A stretch of 64,000 nucleotides of DNA from Orychophragmus violaceus. Taxonomy: Eukaryota; Streptophyta; Magnoliopsida; Brassicales; Brassicaceae. The DNA is taken from the NCBI GenBank assembly GCA_030180135.1, contig CM058236.1, positions 60,787,728 to 60,851,727 on the forward strand. Reading direction: 5' to 3'. The translations under genes were made by a program, and so were the position numbers. Under the pieces are notes generated by a model. The model was given only the letters and a program-made list of their open reading frames with translations, was not told the DNA's origin and ran no database searches. Below are positions 21,626-34,260 of the stretch, piece after piece (positions within the stretch are counted from its first letter, which is position 1; each line of letters begins with the position of its first letter).

Positions 21626-23709
21626 GTGAATGTGGCAACTCACAATAAGGAGAGAGGAAGCATGGACAAGGGAAAGGGCAAGGCATTTGCTAATTCTCCC
21701 TTGAAGACTAACGGGAAGAACTTCAAGAAGTATGGTTCTTCGTCTTCCCATGCCCCCACTGAGGACAAGAAGAAGTTCTTCAAAGGCAAATGTCACGCTT
21801 GTGGGAAGAATGGTCATAAGTCCAGTGAGTGCCGCGCCAAGCAGAAAGCGGCAATGTATCAAGCAAATCTGACCGAGGAGGACCTCTGTGCTGTGGTGAC
21901 AGAGGTTAACATGGTAGATGAAAAGACCAATGAGTGGTGGTACGATACTGGTGCTACAACCCACATCTGCAATGATAGGTCCATGTTCAATACCTATCAG
22001 AAGAACAAGCCTGAGGAGGCGCTCTTCATGGGTAACAAGGCTGTCTCCAAGATCGAAGGAAAGGGTTCGGTGGTGTTGAGGATGACCTCAGGACAGAAGA
22101 TCACGTTGAAGAACGTGAAACATGTGTCCGACATGAGGAAGAATCTGATTTCCGGTACGCTGCTGAGCAAGGCCGGTTTCTCGGTGATCTTCGAAGCTGA
22201 CAACCTTACCCTCAAGAAGTGGGGCATGTACCTGGGAAGAGGATTCGTGAAGAATGGACTTGTCAAGATGTGTGTCATGACTGTCCTCAAGAAAGAAGAA
22301 GCAAGTACCTCCAAAACCAAGAATGAGATTGTTGTTAAGAATGATGTTGTTAATGTTTCAACTGTTGCAACTGATTCCACAATGAATAAGAATAAGTCCG
22401 TTGCTTACTTGCTTGAGTTTTTTAATATTTGGCATGAAAGATTAGGACATGTGAATTATAAATCAATACACCGATTAATGAATTCAAACCTAATCCCGAA
22501 ATACAAAATGAGTAAAGAAAAATGTGAAGTGTGCGTACAAGCTAAACTCACAAAAACACCATCGCCCAAAGTCGAAAGGACTACCGCACCTCTAGATTTA
22601 ATTCACACGGATTTATGTGACTTAAAATATGCTCCTACTAGAGGTGGGAAAAAGTATTTCGTGACTTTTATCGATGATCATATGAAATATTGTTATGTAT
22701 ATCTATTACATAGCAAAGATGAGGCGTTGGATATTTAAGGAATATAAGCTGGAAGTTGAAAATCAACTTAGTAAGACTATTAAAATAGTCAGAAGTGATA
22801 GAGGAGGGGAATATGATGGCCTATTCAATACTTTCTGCATGGAACATGGAATTATCCATCAGACGACCGCCCCTTACTCACCGGAATCTAACGGAGTTGC
22901 GGAACGAAAGAAGAACTCTGAAAGAAATGATGAACGCAATGCTTCAAGATTCTGGGTTAGCCCAGAACATGTGGGGGGAAGCGTTGCTTACATCAAATTA
23001 TATCCTTAACAAAATTCCGCACAAGGTCACCGGGAAGACACCCTATGAACTTTGGAAAGGTGTTGTACCTTCGTATAAATACCTGAAAGTGTGGGGGTGC
23101 CTAGCAAAAGTGGCAGTGCCGCCTCCGAAAAAGGTCACGATAGGACCAAAATCTGTGGACTGTATTTTCATCGGATATGCGCACAACAGTAGTGCTTATC
23201 GGTTTTTGGTTCATAAATCGGACATACCGGATATCCATGTAAATACCGTAATGGAATCTCGCAATGCATCCTTCTTTGAAACGGTGTTCCCGTGTAAAGA
23301 TAAATCTCATCCTAAGCGGACATGTGAGCAAAGAGATGACAGTGAAGCTAGTACTTCGGGTACTTCAGCTCCTGAAGTTGAAGAAGTTGAACTTAGACGG
23401 AGCAAGAGAGCTCGTAAGGAAAAAGACATTGACGAGGATTTCCTGATGGTATTCCTTTTAGAGAATGAACCAAAGACGTTCACAGAAGCCATGACTACAC
23501 CTAACACACCTTTTTGGAAGGAAGCCGTTAATAGTGAGATTGATTCTATTATGCAGAATCACACTTGGGAGATAACCAATCTACCTCAGGGGTTTAAGCC
23601 ACTAGGGTGTAAATGGATTTTCAAGACTAAGTTGAAAACCGATGGATCGGTAGATAAATACAAGGCTAGGCTTGTGGTTCAAGGATTTCGCCAAAAAGAA
23701 GGTTTGGAT
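21626..23709 (+). pseudogene. Outer copia gag-pol, 5' part (zinc knuckle, protease, integrase, start of RT)
   Basis: The frame from 21626 holds a CCHC knuckle (CHACGKNGHKSSEC), the protease motif WWYDTGATTH, the pre-integrase motif WHERLGHVNYKSIHRL and the start of the integrase core (HTDLCDLKYA, FIDDHMKYCYVY). A frame change near 22737 and another near 22913 break the integrase into three overlapping frames. The third frame continues through the integrase end, an RRSKRARKEK linker and the RT start (WKEAVNSEID, GCKWIFKTKL, KARLVVQGF). It is cut at 23709 by the nested element. The N-terminal capsid part of gag is absent. Described as a broken copy only. Confidence 0.88.
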
Positions 23710-24359
23710 TGAAGGATTATGTGTGTTCATGGTGTAATTGTCAGGTTACATCCTAGCACATAATAAACAAGGATCTAGGTGATTGCAGTTGAATCATAAA
23801 CAGATCAGGATCATTACCTTATGATTGCAGCGGATTAATCAATGGAATATCGAGATCTGCAAGAGCTGATGATTACCGGCTCCTCCTCAGGTATCCACAC
23901 GCTTACAAGCTATTGGATCAGGCTGCTAGACCAAGCTGAAAATCACAAAGAGAGAGGAAGACGGCTGAGGCTCCAAAATCGCAGACAACTAAAGCATTAG
24001 GGCTTCCTGCGCCTCCTCCTTCCTTTATATGGGCCCAAGTAATTAAACTAATGGCTCATTAGGCTTTTGGGCCCAAGGCCCAAATCAGACAAAAGACTGT
24101 CTTTTGTCTGGCCCAATTCTCTGTACAAATACAGTAAATGCCTTGCATCTTATCGTATTAATTCCATTTAACTTTCCCGCTAGCTATGGTGTGTGACCCT
24201 TAGGGATCATACAATACTGGTAATAAGTCCTAAACTTATAGATCATGAGCGGGCTCTAGCAAGTCATCATGATCACCCAGTATTTATGACTTATGTCTGA
24301 TCTCGACACTTATCATACTTTCTAGAGATAGTACGGTAGATTTCAGGACATTCCCAACA
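23710..24359 (-). repeat. 3' LTR of the nested copia element
   Basis: 650 bp. It is the 3' LTR because the element reads on the minus strand. A near-identical copy lies at 30177-30828. Confidence 0.92.
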
Positions 24360-25204
24360 ATCTCCCACTTGTACTGGAATCCTACATTCCCTAATCCTTT
24401 TGTCTTAATATCTCGATCTGGCATAAGGCAAGATGCGTGTCATCCTTATATAGCCAGACCATGTTCATCGGACCAGATTTGATACTGACAATGCAAACGA
24501 CTTGGGCAAGTCCGTTTGGGAGTGGCCACTCTCTTACCAGCTATCAAGTCTCCGATTGGCCTAGAGATATTACCTCCGTTAAACGGCAGGGACAAATCCC
24601 ATCTTGTTCCATCACTATGAACTACACACTTTATAATACACCCAACCAAGGTCCTTATAGCTCCCAGTTACGAAACAGCGTTAGACAATGATCAAAGCGC
24701 ATCATTCCATGTGCAGCCACATGCATGCGAACTCAGGTCTAAGGACTATACTCTATAGTCGTATATGAGAACCTCTCATGACACAGATATTAATATCTTG
24801 TAGAGTTCTCATCAGCGGGCCATGTCCGGTCATATGCTCCCCTACATATACCTATGTGTCGACTTTGATGCCGCGCATCTATGACCCCTCGAAACTTGGT
24901 CATAAGTCTCAACACAATCTAGTCTCAAGTGGTTGTTGCTGTTCCAATTTCAACAACCTTCGACTATGGACACTATGATTTATGTCATTTCGTTAAATAT
25001 GGGGTTTCAGGATCAAGTCTACTCATGTACTTCGATGGCCCATATATAATGACATGAATCATTTTGGAACGATTATTTATATCACAGTTAAAATAATCCA
25101 GAAATCATAGATTTCACAAACATAAAATATTATGTTTACATGAACCTTTCAAAATAACTAAATAAAGCCCTTTACAAACTCTCACTGAAATTAAGACTAC
25201 ATCT
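24360..25204 (-). other. 3' untranslated part of the nested copia element
   Basis: This stretch lies between the RNase H end (near 25205) and the 3' LTR, ending in the AAGTGGGAGAT polypurine tract at 24360-24370. The short frames on both strands are not recognisable proteins. Confidence 0.6.
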
Positions 25205-27715
25205 TAATTTCACTTATCCTACAGCAACAGTCCGCGACTCGTGCTTAGGCCTAAGGAGTGGCTTCGTTAATAGATTAGCAACGTTCTCATTCGTTGAAAC
25301 TTGCTGATCTACTTAACACCTCTGTCATTTATCTCACGGAATAGGTTATACCTACCCTCAAGGTGTTTGGACCTCTGATGTGCAGCTAGTCTCATCTATG
25401 CTGGGAATCACATCAAGTTCAGTGATGAACTCTTCTTTCCAAACAACCTCTTTCGCCGCTACCCAAGCTGCGAAATTTTCAGTTTAAGTCATGGAGTCAG
25501 CAACATTGCCTTGCACCGCCAGACAGACACAAGATATAACTAGACTGTGACCGGAAATCATCTTTGTCTGTTGGAAACTTGCCTTTCAGACTCTACCGAC
25601 TTGTAGCACCTCACTTTCTCCGTAAATCAAGAACTTATCCTAAGTATTTTCCAAATACTTGAGGATATTCATTACGTCTATCCAGTGATTCTTTGCTGGA
25701 TTTGACTAGTCTTTACTTGTCTTGCTTAACATTAAAGCAACATCAAAACAAGTACGTTTCATGGCATACATGATAGATCCAATTGCCGACGCATATGGAA
25801 TCTTATCCATGCATTCAAGCTCAACAGATATCGTAGGACACTGTTTCTTGCTTAACGTAATGCCATGTGACATTGGCATAAAACCCTTCTTGGATTGCTG
25901 AAAACGTGTAGGACTTTGTCAATTTAAGAATCCTGACTTTGTCCTACCAGCTCTTTTGGATCTTTATCTTTAGATCCAAAATCCAAGAACATATGTGGCT
26001 TTACCCATGTCAATCATAAAAACAACTCCCAAGTCAGTCCTTTACCGACTGCAGCATTGGAACGTTATTTCCGAGAATCAGTATGTCATCGACATACACT
26101 ATGAGAAATGCAAGATCGCTCCCACTTATCTGTTAGTAAACGCACAGTTCCACTTCGTTCCTGTTCAAGTCAAAACCTTGACTACCTTAACAGAACGAAG
26201 ATTCCAACTCCGATATGTTTGCTTCCATCCATGAATGGATCGATGAAGCTAACTTACATACAGTATAATTTTTCGGAGTCCGGGCTCACTTTCGCTTCTG
26301 TGAATTTCGCAGGTTCGTCACTTTCAATGATCATCAGATCATGGCAATTAATCACGAGAAATCACTCTCGGATTAGTGACGGATTCAAATCTGCGAACTT
26401 CAGGCTCTACAGGTGCAGATTCTACAGAAATCTGTAAATCCATCCGCTGCTCTCCCTCAACAGGTTGAGCAGCCTCATGTATTTCTCGAATTTCTTTGAG
26501 TTATACTTTTACTCCCACTGTTTTTCTTGGAAAGCAACTTCCCTCTTAGAAAACAGAATTCCGAACAAACTAACTTCGTTTTCGGAATGGACGTAAAAGT
26601 AACAAGCCTTGGTTTCCCTAGGACAACCAGCGAAGTAGCACAACTACAAATACTCAGTAAAGACGAATTTGGATCATTTCCAGTCCACATTAATGTGGTG
26701 TCTTTCAACTGATATTGGTGGAACTATTTCAGCGTAAACTTAGATATTTCTAGAGCGTTATTCATAAAGAATATCATGGAAGATTCGTGTGACTCATCTT
26801 TAATCATTTCTAATAAGATCTGATTCGTTCTCACAGAAACACCTCTAGGTTTTCAGGAGAAATGAGCTGTGAAACGACTTCACACTCATTCAGATGATCA
26901 CACCATCAATGACTTAAGTATTCTCACTCGTGATCTAATCCAGAGTCTCAATACTTCTGTCACTCAGGTTCTATACCTCATTATGGAACTCTTTCGACCA
27001 TTTCAAAGAATTCTGACTCGTGTCTCATTAAATGAACACAGTCATACTCACTGAATTAATCAGTAGAGACAATGAAGTATAGGAAATTTTTCTCTGGCAT
27101 TACTGCTCATCGGGCCACATACATGAGTATGTTCAAGGTCCAATAAGCCTTTGGGCCTTTCTCTAGCTCGGCTAAGATGGGCCCTTTGTCTTTTAGTCCA
27201 GTAAGCAGAATTCAAGTCTCATAAGATCTCCGATCAAATGAGCCCAAAAGTCCATAACTATGGGATTTCTGAATCCGACTTACTCTATGTGACCAAAACA
27301 TTTACGCCAAGAAAAATCAGGTTTAATTCATCAGATTTAAACCAATTCGGTATTTATGTTACATTTAGGCACTCTTTGGTTTAAGATATAAAACTCATTC
27401 CTTGAATAGGGTGCTACAATTAATATTTCATTAAGATCAAAAGAACAAAACTTGTCTTTTATCAAAATGAAAAACATTCAAATTCTTACAAAAAAATGAA
27501 AGACAACTCTGCTTAAAGCAGGTACATTGTAGCAATTACTTAATACAAAACCAAGCCTCAAAGGCATCTACAAGTGAAAACCCTACGGCTGAGGCAGCAT
27601 CTATAGCTCCTTCCAGACACGCAGTTCCACTTGTCCTTCCTTCAACGTTCTACTGTTGCTTAGGCTCTGCATATTATAACAAATATCAGTGCCACAACCA
27701 GTATCCAATACCTAT
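25205..27715 (-). pseudogene. Decayed pol of the nested copia element
   Basis: Minus-strand traces occur in the right order. A protease motif VLDTGCGTDICYNMQSL (about 27715-27660) comes after an in-frame stop. Integrase/RT linker traces lie near 26530-26600. The RT motif is DDILILGNNVPMLQSVKD (about 26095-26040). The RNase H end is EVVWKEEFITELDVIPSID near 25430 and NVANLLTKPLLRPKHES near 25260. Frames change constantly and large parts are missing (pol spans about 2.5 kb instead of the usual 3.5-4 kb). It cannot be functional. Confidence 0.75.
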
Positions 27716-28602
27716 AAGGTAGAACTTGAAGTAATAACATGAATACCTGAGGAAGTAGTCTCATACATCAACTTCAACTCCTCATAATCTTCCATGAATT
27801 TAATGCAATCTCTCTTCCAATGCCCAGTCTCTTTACAGTAGCAGCACTTACCAACGTAAGAGGTATCTGACTCGGGATCAGAAGACACACGCTTGCCATG
27901 ATTCAAAATCTGGACAACTTTGTCTTCACCCTTGTCAGCACTAGGTTTAGTAAACCTACCCTTCTCCATTACGAGATTATACAGGGTACTCTTCACGTTT
28001 GGCTCAACTGTCTTGAGCATATCATGCAGTTCAGTCAGCGTCTTCGTTAAGCCTTACTTGATATAGTTCCTTCTGAACTTATCATAGCTTGACGGCAGTG
28101 ACTGCAGAATGATCTCAGTTGCCAATTCTTGGCTAACTGGATAATCCAGTTTCCTCAGGTTATCAATGTAACCCATCATTTTACTGACATGAGGACTTAC
28201 TGGATGATCATTTGGTAGCTTGCAGCTAGTGAGAGACTTAACCAACTGGTATCTCTCCACTCTTACCTGCTCCTGAAATTTCAATTTCAGGCTGCTGATC
28301 ATCTCTATTGGCGACTCCATGTTCTCATATTGCTTCAGCAAATCTAAGTCCATGGTAGACAATATCAGACCACGCACATCTACCGCATCATTATAATGCT
28401 TATTCCAAGCATCATATACTGCATGAGAGGCATTGGACCCGATCCTCTCGGGGAGAGCTCTCTCAAGGACATAGTCCTTTCTCTCCTGCCTGAGGACTAG
28501 CCTCAGGTTCCGCGACCAAGTCAAGAAATTTGATCCGTTCAGTTTGTCCTTCTCAAGGACAGACCGGATCGAGAAAGTGTTTTGATTGTTTGTGCTAGTC
28601 AT
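27712..28602 (-). pseudogene. Gag of the nested copia element
   Basis: The frame begins at 28602 with MTSTNNQNTFSIRSVLEKDK and continues with FLTWSRNLRLVLRQERKDYV and EIILQSLPSSYDKFRRNYIK, the plant copia gag pattern. A break near 28050 separates it from the frame 28020-27712, which carries the zinc knuckle CCYCKETGHWKRDC. The gag polyprotein normally forms the particle around the RNA. A stop follows just before the protease motif. Confidence 0.8.
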
Positions 28603-30176
28603 AACTGAAATTTAGAGATAAATAGAGTTTTAGTTATTTAGTTCATAAAAGAGTAATCTTAATAACTTATAAGAAAACTCGCATTGCATTCAAAATTTCT
28701 TTGTTTAACCTCATAAGAATGCAATGATTCCGAGACCCATGTTCAACTAAAACCAAAGTGGGCCACTGGCCGTCACCCGGAATTAGCTTTACTTGGTAAG
28801 CATGCACACAGCTAGTTATATCCATATAACTCTCGGTTGTGGATTGGGCCCAAAGCCCAATACACCAGATGTCTCAAGGCCCGGGACTCCCGATGGCCCA
28901 GTCAAGGAAACCAATCTCTTGCAGCCAAATAATCACTAAAGTCTGGGACTCCCAATGAAATTAGTGACTATATACTACTTTACTTACGCAAAAACAGACA
29001 CCTCACACTGTAAGCCATATCTGTAATTGAATAAGCGTTAAGTAGCTGACAAGATTGGGCAAGACATCCAAGCTTGATATTGTTTTTGAGGATTTTAGGT
29101 TTCAATAGATTTTCTCCCAAAAATAGAAGATTACTATTTTGGGAAACTTTCCAATTCAGGTAACTTACTAAATATGGAAACTTTCTATTTTAGGAAACCT
29201 ACTTATTTTAGAAACTTTCTAAATCGGAAACATACTATTTTTAGAAATTTCCTAACATGCCAAAATTAGAAACTTCTAATTTAATGTTTTATTAAAGTTT
29301 TTGGATGGGTCACAAATTATAGGCCCAATTCTTGGCCCAAGACCACAGAATTCCAATTGGCCCAATAATTTGACATAACCGAGTCGGTTCATTAATTCTG
29401 GTCCAAGACCAAATTAACTACTAAATCCAACTGGTTATTTACTAAACCAGACCAGCTCTAAATTATTTGGTCCAACCAAATCAAACTTAGACCAGCCTTC
29501 GGTTTAGGTTAAAATTCAATTTTGAATTTAAATCCGGTTTAACTAGAAATTAAATAATACCAATTGTATTAAATAATTTCCAGCAAACCGCGATTTGAGT
29601 TAACCGCTTGAACCATACATTAATTAAAGCTTTGAATTGATTTTGTCTTTTAGCTTAAAAACAGAATCATGATCGATGCCAAATTCAATAATTCAATGAT
29701 CGACAAATCAATTCAAACTAAAAGACAAAATCGACTTTACGAATCAAATAGCCAAATTCAATAAGTTTTCAATAATCAAATATTCAAGCGATCATGACAA
29801 AATCATGATCCTTAAACAATCGTAACAAATTAACAAACGATTAATTTTGATCATTAACCATGACTTTTTCCATTCAAACTATTCGATTCATGCTCTTATG
29901 ATATTCACTAAAGGACAAAACCGATTTTGTCCTTATGCAAAATCAACAATCGATTCATTATACAGCAAAGTCAAAATTCGATTCTCAACAATCGATTCAT
30001 TATACAGCAAAGTCATACTTTCGAAACGATGTTGACTTAATTAACAAGATTTCTTTTATTTCTAGGTTTTTCCAAGTTTCAATCAATTTTACTCATTAAA
30101 ATCGATTCATCAAACTAATAAACAACCTAGTATGATCCAAAAAGCAAAAACCTAACGACCTAGGCTCTGATACCAC
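28603..30176 (-). other. 5' untranslated region and primer site of the nested copia element
   Basis: The primer-binding site is at about 30164-30175 (minus strand TGGTATCAGAGC), next to the LTR. The following ~1.5 kb is noncoding, with many AATTCGATT-type and GACAAAATCG repeats. Paired stretches near 29640-29760 are inverted copies (GATTGATTTTGTCTTTTAG and its complement). Confidence 0.7.
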
Positions 30177-30828
30177 TGAAGGATTATGTGTGTTCATGGT
30201 GTAATTGTCAGGTTACATCCTAGCACATAATAAACAAGGATCTAGGTGATTGCAGTTGAATCATAAACAGATCAGGATCATTACCTTATGATTGCAGCGG
30301 ATTAATCAATGGAATATCGAGATCTGCAAGAGCTGATGATTACCGGCTCCTCCTCAGGTATCCACACGCTTACAAGCTATTGGATCAGGCTGCTAGACCA
30401 AGCTGGAAATCACAGAGAGAGAGAGGAAGACGGCTGAGGCTCCAAAATCGCAGACAACTAAAGCATTAGGGCTTCCTGCGCCTCCTCCTTCCTTTATATG
30501 GGCCCAAGTAATTAAACTAATGGCTCATTAGGCTTTTGGGCCCAAGACTCAAATCAGACAAAAGACTGTCTTTTGTCTTGCCCAATTCTCTGTACAAATA
30601 CAGTAAATGCCTTGCATCTTACCGTATTAATTCCATTTAACTTTCCCGTTAGCTATGGTGTGTGACCCTTAGGGACCATACAATACTGGTAATAAGTCCT
30701 AAACTTATAGATCATGAGCGGGCTCTAGCAAGTCATCATGATCACCTAGTATTTATGACTTATGTCTGATCTCGACACTTATCATACTTTCTAGAGATAG
30801 TACGGTAGATTTCAGGACATTCCCAACA
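30177..30828 (-). repeat. 5' LTR of the nested copia element
   Basis: 652 bp. It carries the primer-site side, so it is the 5' LTR on the minus strand. It abuts TGGAT (30829-30833). Confidence 0.92.
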
Positions 30829-32132
30829 TGGATTTCTTTGACACTTATTCTCCGGTAACGAGAATAACCTCAATAAGAATGCTGATCGGTATAGCAGCAT
30901 TAAGAGACCTAGAAATCCATCAAATGGATGTTAAAACTGCTTTTCTAAATGGAGAATTAGAAGAGGAGATTTATATGAAGCAACCCGAAGGGTTTATTGT
31001 CCCTGGACAAGAACACAAGGTATGTAGACTTGTGAAGTCAATGTATGGACTTAAGCAAGCACCAAAACAATGGCATGAAAAGTTTGACAACGTAATGATG
31101 TCGAACGGTTTCAGCATAAACGAGTGTGACAAGTATATCTATGTAAGAAGTACTCCACAAGGGTATGTCTTGCTATGTTTATACGTTGATGACATGCTCA
31201 TCATTGGCAATACCAAAGATATGATCAATCAGACTAAGAACATGCTTAGCCAGAGATTTGATATGAAAGATATGGGACTTGCGGATGTAGTTTTAGGGAT
31301 TAAGATCATTAGAACTACAGAAGGTATAACCCTATCCCAAGCACATTATGCTGAAAATATACTTGAGAGGTTTAAGGCTTACTCAAAAGGGACATCAAAA
31401 ACTCCTGTTGATACTCAACTTCACTTGAAGAAAAATTCAGGTGAAGCGGTTTCACAATTGGAGTACGCAAGGGTGATCGAAAGTCTGATGTACTTAACAA
31501 ATTGTACTAGACCCGATTTAGCGCACGCAGTAAATGTACTGAGTCGCTATACCAGTAATCCAGGACATAAACATTGGAAAGGTATAACTAGAGTATTGAA
31601 TTACTTACGTCATACAAAAAATTATGGTCTGCACTATGGTAAAGAGCCGGCTATTTTGGAGGGATATAGCGATGCAAATTGGATATCTGACTCTCAAAAC
31701 TCGAAATCCACAAGTGGATATGTCTTTACACTTGCGGGTGCAGCAGTGTCCTGGAGATCTTCCAAACAAACAATTCAAGCCAGATCCACGATGGAGTCAG
31801 AGCTAGTAGCTCTAGACACCGCGGCAGCTGAAGCAGAATGGCTTCGGAATTGGCTAGAAGATATCCCAGAGTGGGATAAACCTGTATCCGCTATCCGTAT
31901 GCACTGTGATAGCCAATCAGCGATACTACGGTCAAAAAGTACCTTGTATAATGGTAAAAACCGTCACATTAGGAGACGTCATAAATCCATTAGGAACTTT
32001 ATAACCACTGGTATAATCCATGTAGACTATATCAGAACGAATGACAATCTAGCGGATCCTTTCACGAAAGGATTGCCGCGAGATAAAGTTCTAAAATCAT
32101 CAAGAGGAATGGGTCTGAAGCCTACGAATTAA
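30829..32132 (+). pseudogene. Outer copia pol, 3' part (RT and RNase H)
   Basis: This continues the frame cut at 23709. It shows FFDTYSPVTRITSIRMLI, the RT core (HQMDVKTAFLNGELEEEIYM, SMYGLKQAPKQWHEKF, catalytic YVDDMLIIG near 31183-31209) and RNase H (GYSDANWISD, STMESELVALDTAAAEAEWL, NDNLADPFTKGLP), ending at a TAA at 32130-32132. The part is fully open for about 430 codons. The damage is therefore concentrated in the integrase and at the nested insertion. Confidence 0.9.
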
Positions 32133-32780
32133 GAGAAAATTTGATGGAAACCCTACTTACGTGACTGGAGATCCCATGATGTAGGTTCAAAGGGAAAACT
32201 AAGTCAAATGAAATCGAGCACTGCAAGACTTATGTCTGTACCATGTTCCTTGAATGATAAAAGTGCTACATGTATGTGAATAAGGATAAGCATTCGCTTT
32301 TAATGATTCCATAGTTTCACAATAGTGGAGTATGACAGGATACTTCTGAAAAGAAACTAATGGCAGATCACCTAGTGAGTGTGAAATGGGGTCGTTTCTA
32401 GGAGAATGAAAGATAGGCTATATTCTCCAAGTTCACTCATGAAAACCAGGAATGTTCAAGGCCAAAATGAACAAAAACAGAGAACAAAGTTCTACGAGAA
32501 AATGTCGCTGCGCGATACCTGTTGTCTCGGTTTACATAAAACTCCGGTTGGTTCAAGACATCATGTTCACCTCCCGGCCAGTAAACCCGACAGATATTAA
32601 AAATGATTGGTTCAAAGTTGAAAAATGCTACCTATCAGATACAGTTACATTTTCGCATATACTCTCGAAAGTCTGTCTAGTCTAGTCAAGTCAGTGTCTA
32701 GTCTAGTCAAGTCTAGTATAGGTCTTTCGATTCTGTCGAGTCTTCATATGTATAGAGTAATTTCTATTCATGTAGGGGAT
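32133..32780 (+). other. 3' untranslated region and polypurine tract of the outer copia element
   Basis: Noncoding. A short tandem repeat of GTCTAGTCTAGTCAAGTC type lies at about 32672-32722. The polypurine tract (GTAGGGGAT, 32772-32780) abuts the 3' LTR. Confidence 0.75.
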
Positions 32781-33699
32781 TGTTGGAACACAATTTTTAT
32801 TAATAAGGCTATGGGCCTTATAAAATGTGTGTGTGTGTGAATGAGAAATTAAATGGGCTATGGGCTCATATATGTTGAATGAGGAAGGAAGTTAAAATGT
32901 CCCACATTGGTTAGATGGGAAAACTTTCCCTTGTATAAATAAGGACACTCCCATGTTATTGTCCAAATAGCTTGGGTTACACTATGGAGTGTGAGAGAGA
33001 GGATGGAAAGACCACACGCGCGCGCGCCGCCGCCGTGCCGGGCCGGGCCGGGCTTGGTCTTGGTCTTGGGTCTTGGGTAATAGGCCCCGAAGAGGCCTCC
33101 GCGCGCGTATTATTTTTTTGGAGAAATTTTTGTTAAACCAAAATCAATTGGTTAATGGTTTGGTGGTTTAATTAAACGATTTGGTTTAAGTGTTTTGGTT
33201 TGGTTGGACCGGTTGGAAGATGCTCTTCACATCATCGTCCCTACCTCGACCGAAAGCTCCACTCAGTCCGTGATTCCCGCACGCGTTCAACGCTCTTGTC
33301 CCTCCTTGTCTGCTTCCTTTTGAAAACGAGTTTTTCATCTCCTTCCTCCATAAAACCAGAGTTTGAGCTCTCTGTTAAACACGCTAACGCTCATAAGCAC
33401 ACATACACGCAAACATTTACGACACTCTGTTTTGTTCCTTCATTCCTTGCTGCGTAAGTCTCGAGAGTATACGTATTACTTTCGTTCGTTGGAAACATTG
33501 TTCGAGTGATAGCGAACTCGTTTCGTTAACGGTTTTATCCTGGGATTCGATTATCACAATAGAACCGTCTCACTACGGGTGATAATTCGAGTTAAGGAAA
33601 GAGACGTCATCGTCTCGACTCCGTTCGTCTTTCCTTAACGTATACACAAACCGCGATTCATTCACCGTTCGTATACAACCCCTAAACTCGGGTCCTACA
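32781..33699 (+). repeat. 3' LTR of the outer copia element
   Basis: 919 bp, matching 20507-21423 with about 2% differences by eye. Followed by GGTTG. Confidence 0.9.
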
Positions 33700-33704
33700 G
33701 GTTG

Positions 33705-34037
33705 AACTTTACACATTCCTCACATGATCAGTTAATACTTAAGGGTTCGGCTTTTATTGGTCCGACATTCTCTGCTCTGGAGGCTGAAGTTGTGGCTATG
33801 CGTGAGAATGTGTGGAGCGTTGGGATGGCATCGTTCACTCCTCCCTCCCTCATCTGCGGTTCATCGTGACATCCAGGGATACGTGCATGACATTCAACTA
33901 AGCCTAATTTCGCAAGCGGACCATTTAGATAAACTTGCTCGTACTACTGAACAGTCTGTTGTAATTTCTTGGGTTGGTTGAACTTTTTAACATACTATTT
34001 TACTTAATGATAAGAAAATTGACAACAAAAAAAAAAA
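33705..34037 (+). pseudogene. LINE-type RNase H domain, right piece, with poly(A) tail
   Basis: Continues 20450-20506: NFTHSSHDQLILKGSAFIG, FSALEAEVVAMRENV, then after a frame change RDIQGYVHDIQLSLIS and LDKLARTTEQSVV up to a stop at 33979-33981. It then reads AATGATAAGAAAATTGACAA and a pure A tract (about 34025-34037), the usual 3' end of a plant LINE. The pre-insertion reading frame passes through one copy of GGTTG, confirming the copia target. Confidence 0.75.
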
Positions 34038-34252
34038 TCTATCACCGTTGTTTGCCCAATGGGCTTTTCAATTAATACAATTCCAACCAGTTGATAAAAA
34101 AATTAACATTAAGATATATTATAACATTTTCTACTGGATTATTCATCTTATATTACTTATTGCATTTTTTACAAATCATTCAGATTTCGATACTATGATT
34201 ATGTTTTCTAATATTGTAATCGAAAGCGCCTTCGTAAAGCGTATGTTTCATT
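34038..34252. other. AT-rich stretch between LINE tail and MITE
   Basis: No gene or recognisable repeat. Confidence 0.4.
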
Positions 34253-34260
34253 GTCACATG

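Larger units (their letters stand above)
23710..30828 (-). mobile_element. Nested Ty1/copia element in reverse orientation
   Basis: Boundaries are exact. LTRs lie at 23710-24359 and 30177-30828, with TGGAT on both sides (23705-23709 and 30829-30833). The orientation is minus. Next to the right LTR the minus strand reads TGGTATCAGAGC, the initiator-Met-tRNA primer site. Next to the left LTR the minus strand reads AAGTGGGAGAT, a polypurine tract. Gag lies near the primer-site end on the minus strand. Pol is decayed. By eye the LTRs differ at about nine sites (roughly 1.4%), fewer than the host element's, as expected for a later insertion. Confidence 0.93.
20507..33699 (+). mobile_element. Ty1/copia retrotransposon with perfect TSD, split by a nested element
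   Basis: LTRs at 20507-21423 and 32781-33699 both start TGTTGGAACA and end TCCTACA. GGTTG flanks both sides (20502-20506 and 33700-33704). Pol is on the plus strand and runs protease, integrase, RT, RNase H (copia order). A second element occupies 23710-30828. The N-terminal part of gag is missing: only about 200 bp separates the 5' LTR from a frame that already holds the zinc knuckle. By eye the two LTRs differ at roughly 18-20 sites plus a few indels (about 2%). Confidence 0.92.

Noticed and set aside
20434..34037. A functional RNase H-like host gene disrupted by copia
   Set aside because: The frame change, the internal stops and the LINE-like poly(A) tail fit a 5'-truncated LINE better than a host gene.
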